Shown here one piece after another: positions 1 to 6,476 of a stretch of 7,764 nt of DNA; position 1 is the first letter of the stretch, and every line of letters begins with the position of its first letter. The position numbers and the translations under genes were made by a program. The notes under the pieces are model-generated. The model worked only from the letters and a program-made list of their open reading frames with translations, searched no databases and was not told the origin of the DNA. The stretch spans positions 1-7,764 of the forward strand of contig DAOVNC010000160.1 of assembly GCA_030630445.1 (NCBI GenBank). The letters are read 5' to 3'. This DNA comes from Kiritimatiellales bacterium (GTDB taxonomy: Bacteria; Verrucomicrobiota; Kiritimatiellia; Kiritimatiellales; Pontiellaceae).

Positions 1-1514
1 GCCACTGCCAGGCATCCCGGTCGATGAGCAGTTCCTTGAGCATGTCGAAGGTCAACACGCCGATAATCTTCCCCTCGTTGGAAACGACGGGATAGACAAA
101 GGCATCCTGATCGGCAAACCCCTGCACAACGGTTTCGAGCGGTGTGGCCTCCAGCAACGGAACGATTTCGGTGTTGACGACATCGGAAACCTTCCACTCG
201 GCCATGACATCCTCTTCGGTGACGTTGCGGCCAATCTCGCTGGCCTTCTTGATGGCGAGCTTGGCGAAGGCGGGGCCAATGAGTTGCACACAGAGCGTGG
301 TGGCGGTGACGGTGAAGATAATCATGTCGCCGAGGCTCATCGCTTCGGTCACCTGGATATGCTGGAGGTTGTGGCTGGCCACAATGGAGAGGCCGACGGC
401 CACGCCGCCCTGGGCGAAGATGGCCATGCCCAGATAGTTCCGGACGGGCAGCTCGGCCTTGGAGAGCCGTCCACCCCAGTAGGCCCCTACCCACTTGCCG
501 AGACTCCGCATCAGGACGTAGGCCGCCACCAGCCCCCAGAGCCACAACGGCATGTTGCCCAGCGAAAGGCGGGCGCCGACGAGCACGAAGAAGATAATGT
601 AGATCGGGGTCGAGAAAGAGCGGATCGTCTCGAATAGTTTTTTACTCCGTTTCGGCGCTTGGTTGATGAGCACAATACCCACCGCCATGGTGGCGAGGAT
701 CACATCCATGTTGAACGCCACGGAGAGGCCGATGCAAAGCAGGAGGATGCCGATGGAGATGCCGAGCCGTTTTTCGGTCTGCGGCATATAGTGCATCATG
801 GCGTTGAGTACAAAGCCGCATACCACGCCGAGCAGGATCGCGCCCCCCAATTCGATGCCCGTATGCATGAGCGTCGTGCCGATGGAGTCGCCGCCGCTTT
901 GCGTAAGGATCGAGGCCACGCTGGTACCGATACCGTAGAGCGTCATCGCCAGCGCATCGTCGAGCGCAACGATCGCCACGATGGCGGTGGTGAGCACTCC
1001 GGCGGAGCGGTATTCCCACAGCACATCGATCGTCGAGGCCGGGTCGGTGGCCGAGGCAATTGCGCCAAACACCACGCCCGCCGCCACAGCGATGATCCAG
1101 TCATGAACGACCCAATTGACAATCAACGTGCAAGTAATCCCCACCAAAAAGAAGGCCAGCAGGCCCTCCCCCCAGCAGGATCGCGGTAAACTGCTTGCCG
1201 TATTTCTTGAAAATACCGCCGCTCAGCTCGCCGCCCACCAGAAAACCAATCAACCCCAGCGCAAAATTGTTGAAGGGTTGTAGCGCGGCAATGTCCGCCG
1301 GATGTAGCAGACCGCCGGAGTTAAAAATAGACAAGCCGAATAATTGGAAGAAATTGTGAAAAAGCAACGCGCCGGTATCGCCGATCAGCACGCCCACCAC
1401 GATGTAGCCGACTACCTGCGGAACCTTCAGCTTCTGGAAAATCCACGCGCCGACCACGCCGCCCGCCACACAGATTCCAAGAACAGCGAGAACGCCTAGT
1501 TGTATTCCATGCAT
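1..1514 (-). pseudogene. CPA-family cation:proton antiporter with C-terminal CBS domain; frameshifted and cut by the window edge
   Basis: Likely inner-membrane exchanger of H+ for Na+ or K+. The start is ATG at 1514 (MHGIQLGVLAVLG), with GGAG at 1525-1522 seven bases upstream. Translation runs in one frame to Leu114-Gly115 (near 1170) and would stop at 1103. Removing one G from the six-base run at 1173-1168 restores LLGEGLLAFFLVG, and the frame then stays open for 389 codons to the window edge. Numbered after that correction, hydrophobic helices fill roughly residues 1-430. The CPA signature ATDPAS lies at about 156-160 (Asp157) and ALDDALAM carries an Asp185-Asp186 pair at the ion-binding position. 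A CBS domain begins near residue 441 (VSDVVNTEIVPLL ... PVVSNEGKIIGVLTFDML); a second CBS copy probably lies beyond the edge. It is the downstream partner of the EIIA-HTH gene, four bases away. The conservation on both sides of the break suggests a recent mutation or a sequencing error rather than an old pseudogene. The exact ion is not readable. Confidence 0.86.
1164..1173 (-). other. Frameshift site in the antiporter gene (six-G run, one base too many)
   Basis: The coding strand reads ctgctggggggaggg here. With six Gs the frame gives LLGGGPAGLLFGG and ends at a TGA near 1103. With five it gives LLGEGLLAFFLVGITCTLIVNWVVHDW, a plausible membrane helix that joins the CPA core containing ATDP and DDAL. 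The lesion is therefore equivalent to a +1 insertion in a homopolymer, between corrected residues 115 and 116. Possible causes are a real indel, phase variation, RNA-polymerase slippage, or a consensus error. Confidence 0.8.
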
Positions 1515-1518
1515 GCTT

Positions 1519-2169
1519 CTACTCCGATGCGATGAGTTGGCTGTAGATATAGGCGGGATCGTCCGAACCAATGATGCGATCGCGCGTGGCCGGATCCTTC
1601 AGACGGGAGCTGATCGAGGACAACGTGCGGATATATTTCGTGTGCTGGTCGGAACGGGCAGCCAACATGCAGACAATCTGTACCGGTTGCTCGTCGAGAG
1701 AGGTATAGTCGGCCACCGGCTGCTTGCATACCGCAACAGCCATCACCAGATCCGTCACCGAATCGATGCGCACATGCGGCACGCCAATACCGAATCCGAT
1801 GCCCGTGCTCATAAGTTCCTCGCGGGCAAAAATCCCCTTGAGCAGCTCGTCGCGATTGCGCACAAACGGGGTTTCGGCCAAAAGATCGACGAGGCGCGTC
1901 AGCACCGTCTTCTTATCCACTGCATTCATCAAGACCACGCGCTCGGCCGTCAGCGTTGCACTGCTCGTTACCCCGCCGGGAGCCGGGGAGGAAACGGGAT
2001 TGCTCGAAAGCCGGGAGTTCACCCAGTTCTCGACATCCTCGCGCTTGAAGCGCCACGTCGTGCCCAGCTTGCCGCCCGGCAGATCTCCCTTCTGCGCCCA
2101 GTCATACACCGTACGCTCGGAAACGCGCAAATATGCGGCCACTTCGTCGATTGTCATAATTTCGTGCAT
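1519..2169 (-). CDS. Helix-turn-helix / PTS EIIA (fructose/Ntr-type) fusion protein
   Basis: A 216-residue cytoplasmic protein with two modules. Residues 1-55 are an excisionase/MerR-like winged helix-turn-helix: MTIDEVAAYLRVSERTVYDW, then GGKLGTTWRFKREDVENWV. A Pro/Ser/Gly/Thr-rich linker follows at about 56-70. Residues about 72-214 are a type-2 EIIA domain, with STGIGFGIGVPHVRI placing the expected phospho-accepting His at 132. The second conserved His is in RSDQHTKYIRTLSSIS. Start choice: ATG at 2169 has GGGGAG at 2184-2179 with 9-nt spacing. The in-frame ATG at 2178 would abut that site, and the longer 2226 start adds unconserved-looking residues. The stop is four bases before the antiporter start, so the two genes are very likely cotranscribed and translationally close. 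By family, EIIA domains accept phosphate from HPr. The HTH suggests promoter binding, and a role in sensing PTS or nitrogen state to control ion exchange is inference. It could also act directly on the transporter. Confidence 0.9.
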   Translation of the reverse strand: MHEIMTIDEVAAYLRVSERTVYDWAQKGDLPGGKLGTTWRFKREDVENWVNSRLSSNPVSSPAPGGVTSSATLTAERVVLMNAVDKKTVLTRLVDLLAETPFVRNRDELLKGIFAREELMSTGIGFGIGVPHVRIDSVTDLVMAVAVCKQPVADYTSLDEQPVQIVCMLAARSDQHTKYIRTLSSISSRLKDPATRDRIIGSDDPAYIYSQLIASE

Positions 2170-2178
2170 AATCAACAT

Positions 2179-2184
2179 CTCCCC
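2179..2184 (-). promoter_or_regulatory. Shine-Dalgarno site fixing the start of the EIIA-HTH gene
   Basis: GGGGAG lies nine bases before the ATG at 2169. It rules out the in-frame ATG at 2178, which directly follows the motif, and favours 2169 over the further upstream start at 2226. Confidence 0.65.
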
Positions 2185-2262
2185 GTTGAATTTGCGAGAA
2201 ACTACACTAAACCGCACCGACCGCAATACAAAACCTCGGCTAATTCTCTATATGGAACCAGA

Positions 2263-2276
2263 CCGCTTAAAAGCGG
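2263..2276. repeat. Short palindrome upstream of the EIIA-HTH operon
   Basis: CCGCTT-AA-AAGCGG is a perfect 6-bp inverted repeat with a 2-bp centre, about 95 bp upstream of the EIIA-HTH start codon. Its symmetry and position suit an operator for a dimeric regulator, perhaps the HTH protein itself, but nothing else supports that. No T-tract follows on either strand, so it is not a convincing intrinsic terminator. Confidence 0.3.
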
Positions 2277-2318
2277 AACTACAAACCAGCGGAAACAAGG
2301 AAAAGGTATGCTGTCCCG

Positions 2319-2336
2319 AATGGCACTAAGTTAAGG
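2319..2336 (+). repeat. Possible solo terminal inverted repeat of an IS4-type element
   Basis: AATGGCACTAAGTTAAGG resembles the end of E. coli IS4 as I recall it (AATGCCGATCAGTTAAGG), matching at 14 of 18 positions including the AGTTAAGG core. No reverse-oriented partner and no transposase are visible in the window. If real, it is a remnant. The comparison rests on memory. Confidence 0.25.
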
Positions 2337-2389
2337 TCGTTTGAGAAGAAAAGAGTTCCATAATTCGCAAGCAGGGTTGGCTTGTTATC

Positions 2390-2467
2390 GTAGACGAGTG
2401 CTTCCAGCCTCGTTTGCCTATGCGATACGTATTATTTTGCGGAACGAGGCTGGAAGCACTCGTCTAC
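2390..2467. repeat. Perfect 25-bp inverted repeat with 28-nt loop (REP/BIME-like or MITE-like hairpin)
   Basis: The arm at 2390-2414 (GTAGACGAGTGC ... CCTCGTT) is the exact reverse complement of 2443-2467 (AACGAGG ... CTCGTCTAC). The loop is 2415-2442, AT-rich in its second half, and contains the small palindrome ATACGTAT at 2425-2432. Each arm is itself weakly palindromic, with ACGAG and CTCGT bracketing ten bases. A perfect 25-bp stem by chance is extremely unlikely, so this is a genuine structured element. Two palindromic units in opposite orientation is the layout of a BIME. No poly-T follows on either side, so it is not a standard intrinsic terminator. No transposase is adjacent. Confidence 0.9.
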
Positions 2468-2506
2468 ATTGATGATCGAGCCAGAAAGACCCTGCCGATT
2501 ATTGTT

Positions 2507-2647
2507 CTAAAATGGCTCTATCCACAAACCACGGCAAAACCGGTAGCCGCCCTGTTTGCCATCCCGGAAAACCAGTTCGATGTGCAGCTTCCAACCATTT
2601 AAAATCTCACCGCCGACAAACTGACCGCGTTCGCTCCCAAGACACAT
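2507..2647 (-). CDS. Small hypothetical ORF, possibly a coding remnant
   Basis: A 46-codon frame starting at ATG 2647 and ending at TAG 2507-2509. It reads MCLGSERGQFVGGEILNGWK and continues LHIELVFRDGKQGGYRF before ending GLWIEPF. The alternation of hydrophobic and polar residues looks protein-like (beta-rich), and a GGGG lies about three bases before the ATG, which is close for a ribosome site. I recognise no family. The opposite strand in the same codon register also reads reasonably (AKPVAALFAIPENQFDVQLP, then a stop), so one of the two must be a shadow, or both are debris. It may be a fragment of a decayed gene rather than an expressed peptide. Confidence 0.15.
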   Translation of the reverse strand: MCLGSERGQFVGGEILNGWKLHIELVFRDGKQGGYRFCRGLWIEPF

Positions 2648-2857
2648 TAACCCCGCTCAACCGCCTGAGGGTTGGCGCCCCGGAAGCCTATTACTATTGG
2701 CTCAAAGCAACGCAACTCAATGACGGGGCGTAAAACCATTGCGATTCCATGCGAAAAAGCCCGCTTTCCATGGCATTTACCGTAAAAACTCCAGCCCCTG
2801 AAACTTTTATCTGTTCATCTTGGGCTGTGGATTTTATCTTCTGTTTTTACACTGTTC

Positions 2858-2866
2858 GGAAAGGGA
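2858..2866 (+). promoter_or_regulatory. Shine-Dalgarno site for dnaE GTG start
   Basis: GGAAAGGGA sits four to six bases before GTG at 2871. It supports this start over the in-frame ATG at 2820, which has no such site and would add an unrelated hydrophobic 17-residue extension. Confidence 0.6.
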
Positions 2867-2870
2867 TCCC

Positions 2871-5800
2871 GTGAGTCGCATACCATTTTGCCATCTTCAT
2901 TTTCATACCAGCTACAGCCTGCTCGACAGCACTGTAAAGGTTAAAGACGCCATGAAGGCCGCCACCGACATGGGCATGCAGCACTTGGCCATTACCGATC
3001 ACGGGGTGCTCTACGGCGCAGTCGATTTCTACAAGACCGCCCACTCGTTCGGAATCAAGCCGATCATCGGTTGCGAGGTCTATCTGGCCCGCAACGGCAT
3101 CGAAGAAAAAAGCTCCCAGCGCAACAACATGCATCTGGTGCTGCTGGCCGAGACGCAGGAGGGCTACCACAACCTCGTTAAGCTCGTATCCCTCGCCTCC
3201 CTCGAGGGGTTCTACTACAAACCGCGGATCGACAAGGATCTGCTTCGCAAATACAACAAGGGGCTCATTGGGCTGACCGCCTGCCTGCGGGGCGAAGTTA
3301 CCGAAGCGTGCAAAGACGGGGATCTCGGAAAAGCCGAAGCCTTGGTACGCGAATATTCCGACATCCTTGGAAAGAACAATTTCTTCCTTGAGCTGCAGGA
3401 CCACGGCCTGCCGGAACAGAAAACGGCCAACCGGAATATGCTGGAGATTGCCAAGCGCACGGGTCTCCCGCTCGTGGCAACCAACGACGTCCACTATGTC
3501 CGAAAGGAACATTCCGAGGCGCACGATGTACTCATCTGCCTCCAGCGCGGCGACCTCGTGGCCGACCCAAACCGCCACCGCTACGAAGGCGACCAGTTCT
3601 ACATGAAGAGCGGCGAGGAGATGGCCGCCCTCTTTCCCGACCAGCCTGAAGCCATCGCCAACACCGTCGAGATTGCCCACCGCTGCAACGTCCAGTTCGA
3701 ATTCGACCTCCCCGCCGAGCGGCTCCATTTTCCAAGCTTTGAACTCCCCGAGGGCTTCGACAAAAAGAGCTACCTCATCCACCTCGGCAAGGCCGGGCTC
3801 GAAGCGCTCTACGGCATCGGCGACCTCGACCAGCCCAAGGACGACCGCGAAAAAGAGATTAACGAACGTTTCTACTACGAAGTCGGCATCATCGAAAAAA
3901 CCAACTACATCAACTACTTCCTCGTGGTGCAGGACTTCATCCAATACGCCCGCCGCGAAGGCATACCGGTGGGGCCGGGCCGCGGCTCGGGGGCGGGTTC
4001 GCTGCTCTCCTACTCGTTGGCCATCACCACGGTCGACCCACTCAAATACAGCCTCATCTTCGAACGGTTCCTCAACCCCGACCGCGTCTCGCCGCCCGAC
4101 TTCGACATCGACTTTTGCCCGACCCGCCGTGCGGATGTCATCAAATATGTGCGCGACAAGTATGGCGAGGACTGCGTCGCGCAGATCATCACCTTTGGAA
4201 CGCTCGGCGCAAAGACGCTGATGCGCGACCTCGGCCGCGTGCTCGAAATCCCGCTGCCCTACTGCGACCGCCTCGCCAAAATGATTCCCGAAACGCCCGG
4301 CACCACGCTCGAAAAAGCACTGGCCGAAAGCCCCGACTTCAAGTTGGCCACGAATTCCGAACCCGACGCCAAGCGCATCATGAAACATGCGCGGATCCTC
4401 GAAGGCCTGCCGCGCCATACGGGCATGCATGCCGCAGGCGTCGTGATCGGCGAAAAGCCGCTGATCGAAATTATTCCGCTCATGCGCGAGCAGAAGGAAA
4501 AACTGATCGTCGTCCAATTCGAAAAGGGTCCGACCGAAGACATCGGATTGCTTAAAATGGACTTCCTCGGGCTGAAAAACCTCACCATTATCCACGAAGC
4601 CTGCGCACTCATCAAGCGCAACCACGGCATCGACATCGACCCTGAAAAGCTTCCGCTCGACGATGCCAAAACGTTCGAGATGCTGGCGCGCGGCGACACC
4701 GTCGGAATCTTCCAATTGGAATCCGGCGGCATGCGCGACACCCTGCGGCAGGTCGCCCCCGACTGCATCGAGGACATCATTGCCATCCTCGCGCTCTACC
4801 GCCCGGGGCCGATGCAGTTCATCCCCGACTTCATCAAGCGCAAGCATAGGCAGGAGGAGGTTGAATACGACCACCCGCTGCTCGAACCGATCCTGAAGGA
4901 AACCAACGGCATCATCGTCTACCAGGAGCAGATCCAGCAGGCCGCCCAAAAACTGGCCGGTTTCTCGCTCGGCGAAGGGGATATCCTCCGTCGCGCCATG
5001 GGCAAGAAAAAACCCGAGGTCATGGCCGAGCAACGGGGCAAATTTGTCGACGGCTGCAAAACAACCAACGGCATCGGTGCCAAGCTCGCCGGAACCATCT
5101 TCGACAACATTGAAAAATTTGCGCAATACGGCTTCAACAAGTCGCACTCCACCGCATACGGATTTGTCACCTACCAAACCGCCTGGCTCAAGGCGCACTA
5201 CCCCTCCGAATTCATGGCCTCGCTGCTGTCCGGCGAAATGGGTAATTCCGACAAGCTGACCGGATTTATTTCGGAGGCCAAGGAGGTGGGTATCGCCGTG
5301 CTTCCACCGTGCGTCAACGAATCGATTGCGCGCTTCAACGCCGTGCCCGACGGCAGCGACATCCGCTTCGGCATGGCCGCCATCAAAGGCGTTGGCGAAG
5401 GCGTCGTTGAAGAAATTGTCCACGAGCGCGACGAAAACGGATCCTTCGCGGGACTCATGGATTTTTGCTCGCGAATCAGCGGCACCAACAAAAAGGTGGT
5501 CGAAAGCTTGATCCGCTCCGGTGCGTTCGACTTCATCGGCATCCACCGGGCGCGCCTGTACAACGGCATCGACATCGCTATTGGCCGCGCTGCCGAAGCC
5601 TTGAAGGACAAAGCCTCCGGCCAGTGCTCCATGTTCGATATGCTGGGTGCCGAAGATACATCGGCCAGTGCCGTCGACGAAGAGTTCCCCGACTGCAAAC
5701 CATGGTCGGAATCCGAAATGCTCGCCGCCGAAAAGGAGCTGATCGGCTTCTTTATCTCCGGCCACCCGCTCGCCCGATACGAATGGGATCTCGACCACTT

Positions 5801-6404
5801 CGCCCTCAAGCGCCTGAAGGATATCCAGCAACTCGCGGCAGGAGAACGCACCCGCGTCGGCGGCATGATTGTCGAGACCCGCAAGCTTTTCACCAAGAAG
5901 AAACAGGAGCCGATGGCGACCTTCCGGATCGAAGGACTCGAAGGCTCCATCAGCGCCATCATCTTTCCCGAACCCTTCGCGGAGTACGGCAACCTTGTCC
6001 AGGAGGATGCCACGGTCATGCTCGGCGGCATCATGATGGAGGAGGATAGCGGCGACCTTAAATTCCAGGTGCTGGAGATCTTCCCGCTCGAACAGGCCGC
6101 CAGTATCTTTTGCGAGCGCGTCAGCCTCCACCTTCCGGAAACCGTCGTGAACGAACCAATGATGGGACGTCTCAGGGAAACCGTCACCGAGTTCCAAGGC
6201 AACACCCCGCTCAACCTCTGCATCGAATTCGTCGACGGCCCCAAGGTATTCATCAACTCCGACCACGACTACAAAGTGCGGCCCTGCGTCGAACTCGAAC
6301 ACAGCTTCGAGCACGCCATCGGTGAAGGGCTCGTCTACATTGCCGCCAAGCCCGACCCCCTGCGCAACCCACCCAAGGAACGCAAGTGGGGAAAGAAGGG
6401 ATGA
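2871..6404 (+). CDS. dnaE: DNA polymerase III subunit alpha (DnaE)
   Basis: Replicative C-family DNA polymerase catalytic subunit, 1177 aa, complete and close to the usual ~1160. GTG start at 2871 gives MSRIPFCHLHFHTSYSLLD, matching the family N-terminus. PHP domain at about 5-280, with all expected metal ligands: His10, His12, Asp19, His44 (ITDHG), Glu69 (GCE), His88, Cys138, Asp206 and His208 (NDVHY). Palm: the GPGRGSGAGS nucleotide-binding loop at 368-377, PDFDIDF with catalytic Asp412 and Asp414, and LLKMDFLGL with Asp564. Fingers: YGFNKSHSTAYG near 753-764. Helix-hairpin-helix KGVGEGVVE at 839-847. OB fold at about 993-1070 (RVGGMIVETRKLFTKKK). A C-terminal tau-binding region follows. 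There is no inserted DnaQ-type exonuclease, so it is DnaE, not PolC. The TTA, CTA and TCA codons appear to be absent throughout almost all of the gene. No frameshift or intein. The acyltransferase gene follows after 72 bp on the same strand. Confidence 0.98.
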   Translation: MSRIPFCHLHFHTSYSLLDSTVKVKDAMKAATDMGMQHLAITDHGVLYGAVDFYKTAHSFGIKPIIGCEVYLARNGIEEKSSQRNNMHLVLLAETQEGYHNLVKLVSLASLEGFYYKPRIDKDLLRKYNKGLIGLTACLRGEVTEACKDGDLGKAEALVREYSDILGKNNFFLELQDHGLPEQKTANRNMLEIAKRTGLPLVATNDVHYVRKEHSEAHDVLICLQRGDLVADPNRHRYEGDQFYMKSGEEMAALFPDQPEAIANTVEIAHRCNVQFEFDLPAERLHFPSFELPEGFDKKSYLIHLGKAGLEALYGIGDLDQPKDDREKEINERFYYEVGIIEKTNYINYFLVVQDFIQYARREGIPVGPGRGSGAGSLLSYSLAITTVDPLKYSLIFERFLNPDRVSPPDFDIDFCPTRRADVIKYVRDKYGEDCVAQIITFGTLGAKTLMRDLGRVLEIPLPYCDRLAKMIPETPGTTLEKALAESPDFKLATNSEPDAKRIMKHARILEGLPRHTGMHAAGVVIGEKPLIEIIPLMREQKEKLIVVQFEKGPTEDIGLLKMDFLGLKNLTIIHEACALIKRNHGIDIDPEKLPLDDAKTFEMLARGDTVGIFQLESGGMRDTLRQVAPDCIEDIIAILALYRPGPMQFIPDFIKRKHRQEEVEYDHPLLEPILKETNGIIVYQEQIQQAAQKLAGFSLGEGDILRRAMGKKKPEVMAEQRGKFVDGCKTTNGIGAKLAGTIFDNIEKFAQYGFNKSHSTAYGFVTYQTAWLKAHYPSEFMASLLSGEMGNSDKLTGFISEAKEVGIAVLPPCVNESIARFNAVPDGSDIRFGMAAIKGVGEGVVEEIVHERDENGSFAGLMDFCSRISGTNKKVVESLIRSGAFDFIGIHRARLYNGIDIAIGRAAEALKDKASGQCSMFDMLGAEDTSASAVDEEFPDCKPWSESEMLAAEKELIGFFISGHPLARYEWDLDHFALKRLKDIQQLAAGERTRVGGMIVETRKLFTKKKQEPMATFRIEGLEGSISAIIFPEPFAEYGNLVQEDATVMLGGIMMEEDSGDLKFQVLEIFPLEQAASIFCERVSLHLPETVVNEPMMGRLRETVTEFQGNTPLNLCIEFVDGPKVFINSDHDYKVRPCVELEHSFEHAIGEGLVYIAAKPDPLRNPPKERKWGKKG

Positions 6405-6476
6405 AATTTAAACCCTGAAACTTGAAACCTGGAATTTATAGCTTAAACTGCGCCTTGTGAGTTGTTCGTTAATCCC

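Larger units (their letters stand above)
2170..2870. other. Divergent intergenic region between the EIIA-HTH operon and dnaE
   Basis: This 700-bp spacer carries no gene I can identify. It must contain the promoters for both flanking transcription units, but I see no hexamer pair good enough to call. From left to right it holds the 2263-2276 palindrome, the possible IS end at 2319-2336, the 2390-2467 inverted repeat, a stretch at 2468-2735 that reads like degraded coding sequence, and a weak interrupted hairpin at 2747-2773 (CCATG ... CATGG). The last ~100 bp before dnaE is AT-rich, as expected for a promoter and leader. Confidence 0.7.

Noticed and set aside
1168..1173. Programmed ribosomal frameshift in the antiporter gene
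   Set aside because: The needed shift is +1. There is no classic slippery heptamer with downstream pseudoknot that I can see, and this family is not known to use recoding. An indel or consensus error is simpler.
1513..2334. A 273-codon plus-strand frame opposite the EIIA-HTH gene
   Set aside because: Arg/His-rich shadow translation over clearly conserved HTH and EIIA motifs on the other strand; no ribosome site.
2390..2467. CRISPR repeat or tRNA-like structure
   Set aside because: Only two arms in inverted orientation, no spaced direct repeats and no cloverleaf or T-loop sequence.
2414..2602. A 62-codon plus-strand frame starting inside the inverted repeat loop boundary
   Set aside because: Its N-terminal part is encoded by the repeat arm and it ends at an early stop. 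Better explained as repeat plus decayed sequence than a gene.
5198..6256. A 352-codon Ser/Pro/Met-rich minus-strand frame inside dnaE
   Set aside because: Composition is typical of an out-of-frame shadow, there is no family motif, and it lies fully within conserved dnaE domains.
2847..6314. An open frame of 1155 codons on the minus strand running antisense through almost all of dnaE
   Set aside because: It is in exact codon register with dnaE, so its stops would need TTA, CTA or TCA codons in dnaE. The gene avoids these, and the frame stays open as a by-product of codon usage. The translation is Val/Asp/Glu/Phe-rich with no domain I recognise, while dnaE itself is unmistakable.
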